A DNA stretch of 64,000 bases from RPQJ01 sp963754125 (GTDB taxonomy: Bacteria; Pseudomonadota; Gammaproteobacteria; Steroidobacterales; Steroidobacteraceae), in NCBI GenBank assembly GCA_963754125.1, contig CAVWEX010000014.1, positions 372,001 through 436,000 of the forward strand, written 5' to 3'. The translations under genes were made by a program, and so were the position numbers. The notes beneath the pieces were generated by a model. That model had not been told where the DNA came from and made no database searches. It saw nothing but the letters and a program-made list of their open reading frames with translations. Below are positions 42,619 through 57,364 of this stretch, piece after piece (the stretch's first letter is position 1; the number at the start of each line of letters is the position of its first letter).

Positions 42619-45600
42619 ATGGCCGAGCCCGCTCCCGGCGACGACGCTGCGCCGCGGTTCCTGTTCCGCGACGCGGCGGATCTCGAGACGGCCGTCGGGC
42701 GGGCGATCAACGGCGATTTCCTCGCCGAGGAAGAGCGCGTCGTGCGTGCGCTGGCGCGTGCGGCGCGATTCGACGAGGCCGAGGCGGCCGAGGTGCATCG
42801 CATCGCCGGCCGGCTGGTGGAGGCGGTGCGGGCCGCGCCGGCGAGCAAGTCCGGCCTCGACGCCTTCCTGCGCCAGTACGACCTGTCGTCGCAGGAAGGC
42901 GTGATCCTGATGTGCCTCGCGGAGGCGCTGCTGCGCATCCCCGACGACGAGACCGCCGATCGCCTGATCGCCGACAAGCTTAGGGCCGGGGACTGGGCGA
43001 GCCACCTCGGCGACAGCCAGTCGCTGTTCGTCAACGCCTCGACCTGGGGCCTGATGCTGACCGGGCGCATCGTGCGGCTCGATCCGGGCGACGTCGCCGC
43101 GCCCGCGGGCGCCATGGCCCGCGTGGTCGGGCGCATGGGCGAGCCGGTGGTGCGCACCGCCATGCGCCAGGCGATGCGCATCATGGGCCACCAGTTCGTG
43201 ATGGGCCGCAGCATCGCCGAGGCGCTCGACAATTCGCTCCGCGGCGACAACCGCCGCTACCGCTACACCTTCGACATGCTCGGCGAGGCCGCCCTCACGG
43301 GCGCCGACGCCGAGCGGTACTTCGAGTCCTACCGCGGCGCCATCGAGGCGCTGCAATCCCGCACGGGCGAGTATCCGGATGCCGTGTCCCGGCCGAGCAT
43401 CTCGGTGAAGCTGTCGGCCCTGCACCCGCGCTTCGAGCGTTCGCACCGCAGCCGGGTGCTGGCGGAGCTCGCGCCGCGCATCGTGGACCTGGGCGTGACG
43501 GCGCGCGAGGCGGGCATCGCGCTCACGCTCGACGCCGAGGAGTCGGAACGGCTCGAGCTGACGCTCGAGCTGCTCGAGGCTGCCTGCCGCGATCGGCGAC
43601 TCGACGGCTGGAATGGCCTCGGGCTCGCCGTGCAGGCCTACCAGAAGCGCGCGCCGGCGGTGCTGCGCTACCTCGGCGGTCTCGCGCTCGAGACGCGACG
43701 CACGCTCAACGTGCGGCTGGTGAAGGGCGCCTACTGGGACAGCGAAATCAAGCGTGCCCAGGAGCGCGGCCTGCCGGGTTATCCGGTGTTCACACGCAAG
43801 TCGAACACGGACGTCTCCTACCTCGCCTGCGCCCGGTTGATGCTCGAGCAGGGACCCGGGATCTATCCGCAGTTCGCCACGCACAACGCACACACGGTCG
43901 CGGCGATCTGGCACCTCGCACGGCAGCGACGCCGCGAGTTCGAGTTCCAGCGGCTGCACGGCATGGGCGAGGAGCTGTACGCGGAAGTGACACGTGCGGA
44001 CGGCCTCGCCGTGCCCTGCCGGGTGTATGCGCCGGTGGGCGAGCACGAGGACCTGCTGCCGTATCTCGTGCGGCGGCTGCTCGAGAACGGCGCGAACACC
44101 TCGTTCGTGAACCGCATCGTCAACGAGAACGAGCCCGTCGAGGCCATCGTGGCGGATCCCGTGCGGACCGTGGATGCCCTCGCCGAGGCCGCACATCCGA
44201 AGATCCCGCTGCCCGCCGATCTCTACCGGCCCGAGCGGCGCAATTCGAGCGGCCTGCAGCTCGCCGACGGTACCGTGCTCCGGGAGCTGGCCGGGCGCAT
44301 GCAGCACGTGTCGCGACGGCCCTGGCTCGCGGGTCCCATCGTGTCGGGCGAGGAGCTCGACGGCTGCGTCGCAGCCGGTGCGCAACCCGGCGAACACCGC
44401 GGAGGTGGTGGGCAGCGTCCGCAGCACCACTCCGTTGCAGGTCGAGGCGGCCGTTGCCGCGGCTGCGCGCTCCCAGCCGGCGTGGAACGACGCCGGCGCC
44501 GAGGCCCGCGCCGCGACGCTGGACCGGGCGGCCGACCTGTTCGAGGCGAACCTGCACGAGTTCGTCGCCATGTGCGTTCGCGAGGCCGGCAAGACTGTGC
44601 CCGACGGCATCGCCGAGGTGCGCGAGGCGGTGGACTTCCTGCGCTACTACGCCGCGCGGGCCCGCGCGGACTTCGCTGCGCCTCAGCGCATGCCCGGCCC
44701 GACGGGGGAGAGCAACGAGGTGTCGCTGCACGGCCGCGGCGTGTTCGCCTGCATCAGCCCGTGGAACTTCCCGCTCGCGATCTTCACGGGCCAGGTCGCC
44801 GCGGCGCTGGCCGCGGGCAATGCCGTGGTCGCGAAGCCCGCCGAGCAGACGCCGCTGGTGGCGGCGCAGGCGGTGCGGCTGCTGCTGCAGGCGGGGCGTG
44901 CCCGCCGACGCGCTGCACTTCCTGCCGGGCGACGGCGCGCAGGTGGGCGGACGACTCGTGGCCGACCCGCGAATCGCCGGCGTGGCTTTCACGGGCTCGA
45001 CGGAGACCGCCCGCATCATCCACCGCGGGCTCGCGGCCCGCGAGGGTGCCATCCCCGTGCTGATCGCCGAGACGGGCGGGCAGAACGCCATGATCGTGGA
45101 CAGCTCCGCGCTGCCCGAGCAGGTGGTGATCGACGCAGTGCAGTCGGCCTTCAACAGCGCCGGGCAGCGCTGCTCGGCGCTGCGCGTGCTGTGCGTGCAG
45201 GAGGACATCGCGCCCCGGGTGATGCGCCTGCTCGAGGGCTGCATGGACGAGCTCGTGGTGGGCGATCCCGCGCTGCTCGAGACTGACGTCGGCCCGGCGA
45301 TCGACGCCGACGGCCCGCGACGTGCTCGAGCGGCACGCGGCCGCGATCGTGCGCGGCGCGCGCTGGTCGCACCGCTGCCGCCTCGATCCGGCCACGCAGC
45401 GGGGCAACTTCGTCGCCCCGCTCGCGGTGCAGATCGAGTCGCTCGGCGCCCTCGAGCGAGAGGTGTTCGGCCCGATTCTCCACGTGCTGACCTACCGCGC
45501 GCGCGATCTCGAACGACTGGTGGACGCCATCAACGCCACCGGCTACGGCCTGACCTTCGGCATTCACAGCCGCATCGACAGCACGGTGCGCCGCGTGGCG

Positions 45601-45807
45601 GCGCGGGTGTCCGCGGGCAACGTGTACGTCAACCGCAACATCGTCGGCGCCGTCGTCGGCACGCAGCCGTTCGGCGGCTGCGGCCTCTCGGGCACGGGTC
45701 CGAAGGCAGGCGGACCACGCTACCTGCACCGCTTCGCGCATGAGCGTACGCTCACGATCAACACTTCCGCGGTCGGCGGCAACGCGTCGCTGCTGGCGAT
45801 GGAGTAG
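42619..45807 (+). CDS. putA: Bifunctional proline dehydrogenase / P5C dehydrogenase PutA, frame broken three times
   Basis: PutA oxidises proline to glutamate in two steps. No N-terminal DNA-binding domain is present, so it is the short enzymatic type. The dehydrogenase barrel has VLRYLGGLALETRRTLNVRLVKGAYWDSEIKRAQ and PQFATHNAHTV; the ALDH half has ISPWNFPLAIFTGQVAAAL, AETGGQNAMIVD (general-base Glu) and GQRCSALR (catalytic Cys). +1 breaks at ~44371 (V then QPVRNPANTAE), ~44895 (AG then VPADALHF) and ~45309 (DA then TARDVLERH). Corrected length is ~1061 residues. It starts nine bases after the DUF481 stop. Confidence 0.9.
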
Positions 45808-45818
45808 GGGCGGCGAAC

Positions 45819-47189
<1,371 letters not shown>

Positions 47190-47208
47190 ACCCGCCGGAG
47201 GGTCGACG

Positions 47209-47916
47209 ATGAATTCACCCGGATCCGCGGTGGTGATCACCGGCGCTTTCGGCGCCCTCGGCCACGCAGTGGCCCGCGCCTTTGCCGGACGCGGCGCGCG
47301 ACTCGCGCTGCTCGACGTGGCCCCACAGCCTCCGCCCGCGATCCGCGGCGAGCTCGGCGCGGCGCCGCTGGTGTTCGGCGGCGTGGACCTGAGCGACATG
47401 GAGGCGACGCGTCGCGCCATGGCGGCGACGGCCATGCGCTTCGGCGGCATCGACGTGCTCGTCAACATCGCGGGCGGCTTCCGCTGGGAGAAGCTCGAGG
47501 ACGGCGAACCGGAGACCTGGGACCAGCTCTACGCGATGAACCTTCGCACCGCGGTGGTCTGCTGCAAGGCGGCGCTGCCGGCCCTGCTGGAGCGCGGCGG
47601 CGGCTGCATCGTCAACATCGGTGCCGGTGCCGCGGCGGCGCGGGCGGGCGCCGGCATGGGCGCCTACACCGCCTCGAAGGCTGGCGTGCAGCGTCTCACC
47701 GAGAGCCTGAGCGAGGAAGTGAAGGACCGCGGCATCACCGTCAACGCGATCCTGCCGGGCACCATCGACACGCCGCGCAACCGCGCCGACATGCCGGATG
47801 CCGACTTCAGCCGCTGGGTCGCCCCCGAGGCGATCGCCGAGGTGATCCTGTTCCTGGCGTCCGACGCCGCACGCGCCGTAACCGGCGCGTCGATCCCGGT
47901 GCTCGGTCGCGGCTAG
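47209..47916 (+). CDS. Short-chain dehydrogenase/reductase
   Basis: The 235-residue protein has the NAD(P)-binding motif VITGAFGALGHAVARAF, LVNIAGGFRW in place of the NNAG motif, and the catalytic YTASK (Tyr and Lys) preceded by NIGAGAAAARAG. The end VTGASIPVLGRG is typical. The substrate is unknown. It follows sdaA by 19 bases and overlaps sixA (opposite strand) by four. Confidence 0.88.
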   Translation: MNSPGSAVVITGAFGALGHAVARAFAGRGARLALLDVAPQPPPAIRGELGAAPLVFGGVDLSDMEATRRAMAATAMRFGGIDVLVNIAGGFRWEKLEDGEPETWDQLYAMNLRTAVVCCKAALPALLERGGGCIVNIGAGAAAARAGAGMGAYTASKAGVQRLTESLSEEVKDRGITVNAILPGTIDTPRNRADMPDADFSRWVAPEAIAEVILFLASDAARAVTGASIPVLGRG

Positions 47917-48410
47917 GGATGGTTCTTCGGGTAGTCGAACTCGGCCTCCTGGCCGCTGCCCCAGTCGAGGCGGCTCCAGTCGTCGAGATCGTAGAGCGCC
48001 GTGAACACGCCGCAGGTCGGCAGGTTGTCGATCTGCTCGCTCGCCGAGAGCCGGTTGGCGCACTCGTTGAGCCCCGGGTTGTGGCCGAACACCATCACGT
48101 GCTTCGCCGTGCCGCCGTGCTCGTGGATCACCGCCATGACGTCCGCGGGCGAGGCGAGGTAGAGGCGCTCGTCCTGCCGCAGGATCGTCGCCGGCACCTT
48201 GAGCTCGCGGGCCATGACGGTGGCCGTGGTAAGAGCGCGCACGGCCGGACTCGAGAGGATCAGGTCCGGCTTGTACCGGCGCGAGCGCAGTCGCCGCGCC
48301 ATCTCGGGCGCGTCGCGCTGGCCGCGCTTGTTGAGCGGACGATCCCAGTCCGCCTGGCCGCCCAGCGACCAGTCCGACTTGGCGTGCCGCACCAGCGTCA
48401 GGCGCTTCAC
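47913..48410 (-). CDS. sixA: Phosphohistidine phosphatase SixA-like
   Basis: SixA removes phosphate from histidines of phosphorelay or PTS proteins. The 165-residue protein has the N-terminal TLVRHAKSDWS (RHA motif of the branch-1 histidine-phosphatase fold) and VMVFGHNPGL with the second His. It is compact like SixA. It starts at 48410, overlapping the Rieske gene end by four bases, so it could share the suf transcript. Confidence 0.85.
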   Translation of the reverse strand: MKRLTLVRHAKSDWSLGGQADWDRPLNKRGQRDAPEMARRLRSRRYKPDLILSSPAVRALTTATVMARELKVPATILRQDERLYLASPADVMAVIHEHGGTAKHVMVFGHNPGLNECANRLSASEQIDNLPTCGVFTALYDLDDWSRLDWGSGQEAEFDYPKNHP

Positions 48411-48718
48411 GGTGCGTCCTCCACCTCGACCAGGCCGTCCATCACCCGCGTCGCATAGCGCCGCACGGGCTCGTAGGCGGGTGGCGTGAGCGCCGCACCC
48501 GTGCGCAGGCAGAAACGCGCGCCGTGTCGCGGGCAGATCACCTGGTGGTCCTCCAGCACTCCGCCCGCGAGTCCGCCGCCATCGTGAGTGCAGAGGTCGT
48601 CGATGGCGAAGAACTCGCCGTTTACGTTGAAGACGGCGACGAAGCCGTGGGTCAGTTCCACCGACGCGAAGTCGCCGGGCACGATGGCCGCCGCGGGCGC
48701 GACGCTGACCCAGCTCAC
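48407..48718 (-). CDS. Rieske [2Fe-2S] ferredoxin-like protein
   Basis: The 103-residue protein carries the Rieske site: CTHDGGG and, 17 residues after the first His, CPRHGARF. It resembles the ferredoxin subunits of non-heme oxygenases or NirD-like proteins. The GTG start at 48718 overlaps the sufT stop (GTGA). Its partner is unknown; its place at the end of the suf operon suggests an electron carrier or cluster-related job. A longer upstream open frame is not needed. Confidence 0.85.
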   Translation of the reverse strand: MSWVSVAPAAAIVPGDFASVELTHGFVAVFNVNGEFFAIDDLCTHDGGGLAGGVLEDHQVICPRHGARFCLRTGAALTPPAYEPVRRYATRVMDGLVEVEDAP

Positions 48719-49266
48719 ATCATCCCCGTCTGCAGCCGTGCCGCCTCGGACATCATCGACTGGCTCCACGGCGGGTCGAACACCAGCTCGACGTCGGCGC
48801 GCTTCACGGTGGGGATGATCTCGACCTTGTCGCGCACGTCCTGCACCAGCACGTCGCCCATGCCGCAGCCCGGGGCCGTGAGCGTCATCTTGATGTCGAG
48901 GACCCGACCGCCGTCGTCCCCGGGGAGCACGTCGCAGGAGTACACGAGTCCGAGGTCCACGATGTTGATCGGGATCTCGGGGTCGTAGCAGGTCCTCATC
49001 TGCAGCCAGGCGAGCTCCCGCACGTCGTCGTCGCTCGCGTTCGGCGGCAGGTGCGGCACGTCGGCCGCCTCCTTGCCGAGCGCATCCGCGTCGTTGCCGG
49101 CGATGCGGAACAGGTTGCCTTCGACGTACACCGTGAAGCTGCCGCCGAGGGCCTGGGTGATGAAACCCTGCTGGCCCTGGCGCAGCTTCACGTTCATGCC
49201 GGCGGGCACGATGATCGCGTCCACGTCGCGGGTCAGGGTGACGGGCTCGTTGTCGGATCGGTACAC
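48715..49266 (-). CDS. sufT: Fe-S cluster assembly protein SufT (DUF59/MIP18)
   Basis: SufT-type proteins with a C-terminal MIP18 domain assist Fe-S maturation. The 183-residue protein begins SDNEPVTLTRDVDAIIVPAG, has GGSFTVYVEGNLFRIAG, then the MIP18 part WLQMRTCYDPEIPINIVDLGLVY and TLTAPGCGMGDVLVQDVRDKVE with the conserved Cys. It lies 22 bases after sufU, so it is an operon member. Confidence 0.9.
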   Translation of the reverse strand: MYRSDNEPVTLTRDVDAIIVPAGMNVKLRQGQQGFITQALGGSFTVYVEGNLFRIAGNDADALGKEAADVPHLPPNASDDDVRELAWLQMRTCYDPEIPINIVDLGLVYSCDVLPGDDGGRVLDIKMTLTAPGCGMGDVLVQDVRDKVEIIPTVKRADVELVFDPPWSQSMMSEAARLQTGMM

Positions 49267-49287
49267 GGTCTCACTCCGGGTCGGTCG

Positions 49288-49733
49288 TCACTCGGTGGAT
49301 ACGGCGGCAGGCTCGCGGTGCAGCGCGGCGTCGAGCGTGTGCCAGCACAGGCTCGCGCACTTCACGCGGGCCGGGAACTCGCGCACGCCGGACAGCGCCG
49401 CGAGCTTGCCGAGCGCGGCCGGGTCGGCATCCGCGTCCTGGCGCGTCAGCAGCTCGTGCATGCGCGTGAAGAGCTGCTCGGCCTCGGCGACGGTGCGGCC
49501 CTTGACGCTCTCGGTGAGCAGCGAGGCCGAGGCCACCGAGATCGCGCAGCCGCTGCCCTGGAACGACACGTCGCCGATGCGCTCGCCGTCGAGCCGGACG
49601 AACAGCGTCAGGCGGTCGCCGCACAGCGGATTGAAGCCCTCGGCCTGCGCGCTTGCGTCCGGCATCGGGCGGAAGTTCCGCGGGTTGCGGTTGTGGTCCA
49701 CGATCACGTCGCGGTAGAGATCCTTGAGGTCCA

Positions 49734-49734
<1 letters not shown>
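49288..49734 (-). CDS. sufU: Fe-S scaffold SufU/IscU family
   Basis: The 148-residue protein has the three scaffold cysteines in NPLCGDRLTL, FQGSGCAISVASASL and FPARVKCASLCWHTL, with the SufU-type insertion between the second and third. It begins at the ATG at 49734, overlapping the sufS stop by ATGA. SufU receives sulfur from SufS in this system; no sufE is visible, as expected where SufU is used. Confidence 0.93.
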
Positions 49735-51001
<1,267 letters not shown>

Positions 51002-51005
<4 letters not shown>

Positions 51006-52290
51006 GGCCGGGCCTCCAGCAGGCGTGCGAGGCGCGCGTCGAGCATGTTGCGCACCTGCGCCGCGAACGGCGCGTGGTCCATGCGGGACAGCACGGCCCC
51101 GGCGAATGCTCGCGTCAGGGCGCTGCGCGCCTCGTTCTCCGACAGGCCGCGCGAGCGCAGGTAGAACAGGGCCACGGGATCGAGCTGGCCAGTGGTGGCG
51201 CCGTGGCTGCACTGCACGTCGTCGGCATAGATCTCGAGCTCGGGCTTGGTGTCGATCTCGGCGCCGGGCGTGAGCAGCAGGTTGCGGCTCGACTGGCGCG
51301 CCTGCGACTGCTGCGCACCCTCGTGCACCACGGCCTTGCCGTTGAACACGGCTCGTCCCCGGCCCGCGGCGATGCCCCGGTAGTCCTGCAGGCTGCGCGT
51401 GCCGACGGCGAGGTGGTCCACGAGGATGTGCGTGTCGAGGTGGCGCGAGCCGTCGGCGACGAACAGGCCGGTCAGCTCGGCGGCCGCCTGCGGGGCGGCG
51501 AGTCGGGCGTTGAGGTCGAGGCGGGCGAGGCCGGCGCCGAGTTGCGCATCGTGCAGCACGAACGTGCCCCGTTGCGCGACCGTGGCGTCGATGCGTTCGA
51601 TGTGGAAGGCGCGCTCGCCGGTGTCGAGCAGGCGGTAGACGTGCAGCGTGGCGTCCGGTCCGAGTTCCACGTCCACGAACGAATTGACCAACCGTTCCAC
51701 GTCGTCGCCGAGGTGCCGGATCACGACCCGGGCGTGGCTGCCGGCCGCCGCGCGGATCACGATGCGCGGGTGGCTCATGGCGGGCTCGTCCGGCATGGTC
51801 GCGAGCAGCAGTTCGATCGGCTCGGGCGTGGCGCCCGCGGCGATGTCGAGCAGCGCGACGTCCGGGCTCAGCGCCGCGTTGAGCGCCGCGAATCGCTCGG
51901 TGCCGCCGCCGCGCGCCACGCGCAGCAGCGCCGCGAGCGACTCGCCGTCGCCGCGGGCCTCGGCGAGGCCGCGTACCCGCAGGCCGTGGGGCAGGGCGCC
52001 CGGCGTCGAGAGGTCCTCGCGCCGGCGGCCGTTCACGATGGCGAGGCGATGCCCGGCGAGCGGCTCCGGCAGGGTGGGCGTCGCGCCATCGGTCCCAGGC
52101 GCAGGAAATCGGCGCGATTCGAGGCGCCTGAGGCTGGTGTACTTCCAGGCCTCCTCGCGTGGCGCCGGGAAGCCGAGTGCGGCGAAGCGCTCGAAGGCCG
52201 CCGAGCGCTGTGCGGCGGTGTCCCCCGCGTCCTCGCGGAGCGACTCGAAGGCGGCGCGGTAGTGCGCCACGGGCTCGGCGACGACGGCGT

Positions 52291-52294
<4 letters not shown>
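51002..52294 (-). CDS. sufD: Fe-S assembly protein SufD
   Basis: SufD is the paralogue of SufB in the SufBC2D scaffold. The 430-residue protein shows EAWKYTSLRRLESRRF near the N-terminus, NGKAVVHEGAQQSQARQSSRNLLL and the conserved C-terminal DVQCSHGATTGQLDPVALFYLRSRGLSENEAR. It overlaps sufC by four bases upstream and sufS downstream. Confidence 0.95.
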
Positions 52295-53046
<752 letters not shown>

Positions 53047-53068
53047 GTTGCTCTCACCGTGTTGTCGT

Positions 53069-54514
<1,446 letters not shown>

Positions 54515-54524
54515 GCTCGATACC

Positions 54525-55004
54525 TCAGGGTCGGCCCGGACGGACCGCGGGCAGCGGACGGGCGGTCACCGGCGACAGTTCGGGTCGCCACGCCAGCACG
54601 GTTTCCTGGCCGCTCAGCTGGGCGAGCGACAGCTCGTCGAGCGAGCGGCGGATGGCGAGGTTCACGCGCTGCCAGGCGCTGCCCGTGCTGCAGACGGTCT
54701 CGAAGTCGCAGGCGCTGTGCACGCCGCTGCACTCGGTGATGGCCACCGGGCCCTCGATGGCGTCGATGATCTCGGCCGCGCTGATGCTGGCCGCGGGCCG
54801 GGCGAGCTGGTAGCCGCCGTGCGCGCCGCGCGTCGAGGTCACGAGCCCGGCCCGGTGGAAGCTCTTCAGCAACTTGCTGACCGTCGGCAGCCCGAGCCGG
54901 GTACGCTCCGCCACCGCGGTCGCGGTGTGCCGATCGTCGGGTCGCGCCGCGATGCTGGCCAGGATCACGGTGCCGTAGTCGGTGAGCTTGCTGATGCGCA
55001 ACAC
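54525..55004 (-). CDS. Rrf2-family SUF operon regulator
   Basis: The protein begins (GTG at 55004) LRISKLTDYGTVILASIAARPDD, the Rrf2 winged helix typical of SUF-operon regulators, and has the three-cysteine Fe-S site: ITECSGVHSACDFETVCSTG. It ends with a Pro/Arg-rich tail. It is the first gene of the operon and probably senses Fe-S status, repressing its own operon. An AAGGAACG ribosome site lies upstream. Confidence 0.9.
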   Translation of the reverse strand: MLRISKLTDYGTVILASIAARPDDRHTATAVAERTRLGLPTVSKLLKSFHRAGLVTSTRGAHGGYQLARPAASISAAEIIDAIEGPVAITECSGVHSACDFETVCSTGSAWQRVNLAIRRSLDELSLAQLSGQETVLAWRPELSPVTARPLPAVRPGRP

Positions 55005-55025
55005 GTGGGGTCGTTCCTTCAATTG

Positions 55026-55040
55026 GGACAATTTTAGTCC
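55026..55040 (-). promoter_or_regulatory. Candidate operator upstream of the suf regulator
   Basis: An AT-cored near-palindrome, GGACAATTTTAGTCC on the plus strand, 21 bases upstream of the regulator start. It has the GACTA-AAAT-type look of IscR/Rrf2 operators. Autoregulation by the Fe-S-bound regulator is likely but not shown. Confidence 0.5.
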
Positions 55041-55161
55041 TATAGCTGGGGTGACGCCAAGCATCCGGCCACCGGCCGGGCCACCGCGTTGAACCTGCTA
55101 GACTTTCGCCAGTCGAAATGAGCCCCCGGCACGCGCCGGACGCCCTCGCCGGAGATTGACG

Positions 55162-56076
55162 ATGCAGAGCAGTGAGACAGCTCGAGGCGGCGGCCTGACT
55201 CTGCCGGCCGGACACGACGTGAGCCATTCCCACCCAGCGGCGGACAGCGCCGCGGCGCCGATTGCGCCCGGCCCGAACCTGGCGGTCCTGAACGGCGTCG
55301 ACTATTCGATCGGCGGCAAGGCGATCTTTCGCGGGCTCGACATCGGGATCCGCCGTGGCGCGGTCACTGCGATCATGGGCCCGAGCGGCACCGGCAAGAC
55401 CACCTTGCTGCGGCTCATCACCGGACAACTGCATGCGGACGCCGGCAGCGTCGTCGTGGACGGCCGTGACGTCGCCCGCCTCGATCGCAGGGAGCTCTAC
55501 GCGCTGCGCCGGAAGATCGGCATGCTGTTCCAGAACGGCGCGCTGCTCACCGACCTCGACGTGTTCGAGAACGTCGCCTTCCCGCTGCGCGAGCACGCCC
55601 GGCTGCCGGAGCGGCTGGTGCGCAACCTGGTGCTCACGAAGCTGCACGCGGTCGGCCTGCGCGGCGCCGCGCGGCTGATGCCGCAGGAACTCTCCGGCGG
55701 CATGGGGCGCCGCGTGGCGCTGGCCCGGGCCATCGTCATGGATCCCGAGATCCTGCTCTACGACGAGCCGTTCGCCGGCCTCGACCCGATCTCGATGGGC
55801 GTGGTGATGCGCCTGATCCGCTCGCTGAACGACGCTCTCGGCATCAGCAGCGTCGTGGTCACGCACGACGTGCGCGAGATCTCGCAGATCGCGGACGCGA
55901 GCTACATCCTCTCGGACGGCCGGGTGGTGGCGAGCGGGACGCCGAAGGAGCTGCGCGAGCATCCGTCGCCGGTGGTCCACCAGTTCATGGAAGGGCTCGC
56001 CGATGGACCGGTGAGCTTCCACTACCCGGCGCCCGACTACCGCCGGCAACTGCTCGACCGCTCGGAGGTCGCTTGA
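55162..56076 (+). CDS. mlaF: Phospholipid transport ATPase MlaF
   Basis: MlaF powers the MlaFEDB complex that moves phospholipids between the membranes. The ~304-residue protein has Walker A GPSGTGKTTLLRLITG, the MlaF signature LSGGMGRRVALARAIVMDPEILLYDEPFAGLDP (Walker B within) and a C-terminal tail. The N-terminal ~45 residues are an extra His/Ala/Pro-rich extension. ATG at 55162 is used; TTG at 55156 is possible. Confidence 0.93.
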   Translation: MQSSETARGGGLTLPAGHDVSHSHPAADSAAAPIAPGPNLAVLNGVDYSIGGKAIFRGLDIGIRRGAVTAIMGPSGTGKTTLLRLITGQLHADAGSVVVDGRDVARLDRRELYALRRKIGMLFQNGALLTDLDVFENVAFPLREHARLPERLVRNLVLTKLHAVGLRGAARLMPQELSGGMGRRVALARAIVMDPEILLYDEPFAGLDPISMGVVMRLIRSLNDALGISSVVVTHDVREISQIADASYILSDGRVVASGTPKELREHPSPVVHQFMEGLADGPVSFHYPAPDYRRQLLDRSEVA

Positions 56077-56843
56077 AGGGCCTGCCGGGCGAGCTCATCG
56101 CCAGTCTCGGCGGGTTCCTCGAACGCCTCGGCGCCATGACCCGCTTTACGGGCCAGGTGCTGTGGCAGTCGCCGGCGGCGCTGATGAGGCCGCGGCTGGT
56201 CGTGGAGCAGGTGTACAACTCGGGCGCGCTGTCGCTCGTGATCATCATGACCTGCGGGCTGTTCGTCGGCATGGTGCTCGGCCTGCAGGGGCACGACCTC
56301 CTGCAGCGCTTCGGCTCCGAGGAGGCGCTCGGCACCGGCGCCGCGCTCTCGCTGCTGAAGGAGCTCGGGCCGGTGGTCACCGCGCTGCTGTTCGCGGGCC
56401 GTGCGGGCACCGCGCTCGCCTCGGAGCTCGGCCTGATGCGGGCCACCGACCAGCTCTCCGCCATGGAGGTCATGGCGGTGGACCCGATGCGCCGCGTCGT
56501 CGTGCCGCGCTTCCTCGGCGGCGTCATCTCCATGCCGCTGCTCACGGCTGTCTTCATTGCGGTGGCGCTGTTCGGCGTGCAGCTCGTGGGCGTGCAGCTG
56601 CTCGGCGTCGACCAGGGCCAGTTCTGGTCGCAGATGCGCGGCGCCGTCGAACTCGGCGACGTCGCCGAGGGTCTGATCAAGGGACTCGTGTTCGGCGTGG
56701 CCTGCAGTCTCATCGCCGTGTTCGAGGGGTACAATGCGCAGCCCACGGCCGAGGGGGTCGGGCGCGCCACGACCCGCACCGTCGTCATCTCCGCCGTGGT
56801 GACGCTGGTGCTCGATTACATCCTCACGGCACTCATGCTCTGA
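56073..56843 (+). CDS. mlaE: Phospholipid transport permease MlaE
   Basis: The 256-residue permease has hydrophobic helices (SLVIIMTCGLFVGMVLGL; ISMPLLTAVFIAVALFGVQLVG; TVVISAVVTLVLDYILTALML) and the family core TGAALSLLKELGPVVTALLFAGRAGTALASELG (conserved Glu/Arg). TTG start at 56073 overlaps the mlaF stop by four bases. Confidence 0.93.
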   Translation: MKGLPGELIASLGGFLERLGAMTRFTGQVLWQSPAALMRPRLVVEQVYNSGALSLVIIMTCGLFVGMVLGLQGHDLLQRFGSEEALGTGAALSLLKELGPVVTALLFAGRAGTALASELGLMRATDQLSAMEVMAVDPMRRVVVPRFLGGVISMPLLTAVFIAVALFGVQLVGVQLLGVDQGQFWSQMRGAVELGDVAEGLIKGLVFGVACSLIAVFEGYNAQPTAEGVGRATTRTVVISAVVTLVLDYILTALML

Positions 56844-56855
56844 ACCGAGGCGACC

Positions 56856-57353
56856 ATGCGGCCATCCCGCGCTATCGACGTGTCCACCGGATTGTTCGTG
56901 ATGCTCGGCTTCGCGGCGATCCTGTTCCTGGTGACGCAGATCACCAATCGCGAGTTCTCGCTGCGCAGCGAGTCCTACCGGCTGCAGGCGCAGTTCGAGA
57001 ACATCGGCGGCCTGAAGGCCGGCGCGCCCGTGTCCATGGCGGGCGTGACCATCGGCCGCATCGAGTCGATCGGCTACGACATGAACCTGTTCAAGGCCGT
57101 GGTGACGCTGCGGATCGACTCGAGCTACGACCAGATTCCGAACGACAGCGACGCGAGCATCCTCACCGCCGGCCTGCTCGGCGGGCAGTACGTCGGAATC
57201 TCGCCCGGCGGCTCCGACGAACCGTTCCGCGACGGCGACCGCGTCGAGTTCGTGCAGGACGCGATCGTGCTCGAGAACCTGATCAGCAAGTACCTCTTCA
57301 GCCAGGCGGGCAGCCGCGACTCGACCGCGGACGCCCCCGCGACCACGGAGTGA
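56856..57353 (+). CDS. mlaD: MCE-domain lipid-binding protein MlaD
   Basis: MlaD forms the periplasmic hexameric ring. The 165-residue protein has one N-terminal helix (STGLFVMLGFAAILFLVTQI) and the MCE domain: FENIGGLKAGAPVSMAGVTIGRIESI and ASILTAGLLGGQYVGISPGG. It has the length of E. coli MlaD. Confidence 0.94.
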   Translation: MRPSRAIDVSTGLFVMLGFAAILFLVTQITNREFSLRSESYRLQAQFENIGGLKAGAPVSMAGVTIGRIESIGYDMNLFKAVVTLRIDSSYDQIPNDSDASILTAGLLGGQYVGISPGGSDEPFRDGDRVEFVQDAIVLENLISKYLFSQAGSRDSTADAPATTE

Positions 57354-57364
57354 TCGAAGCCACC

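Noticed and set aside
42619..42800. DNA-binding regulatory domain of PutA
   Set aside because: The N-terminus begins at the helical part before the dehydrogenase barrel; no ribbon-helix-helix sequence is present.
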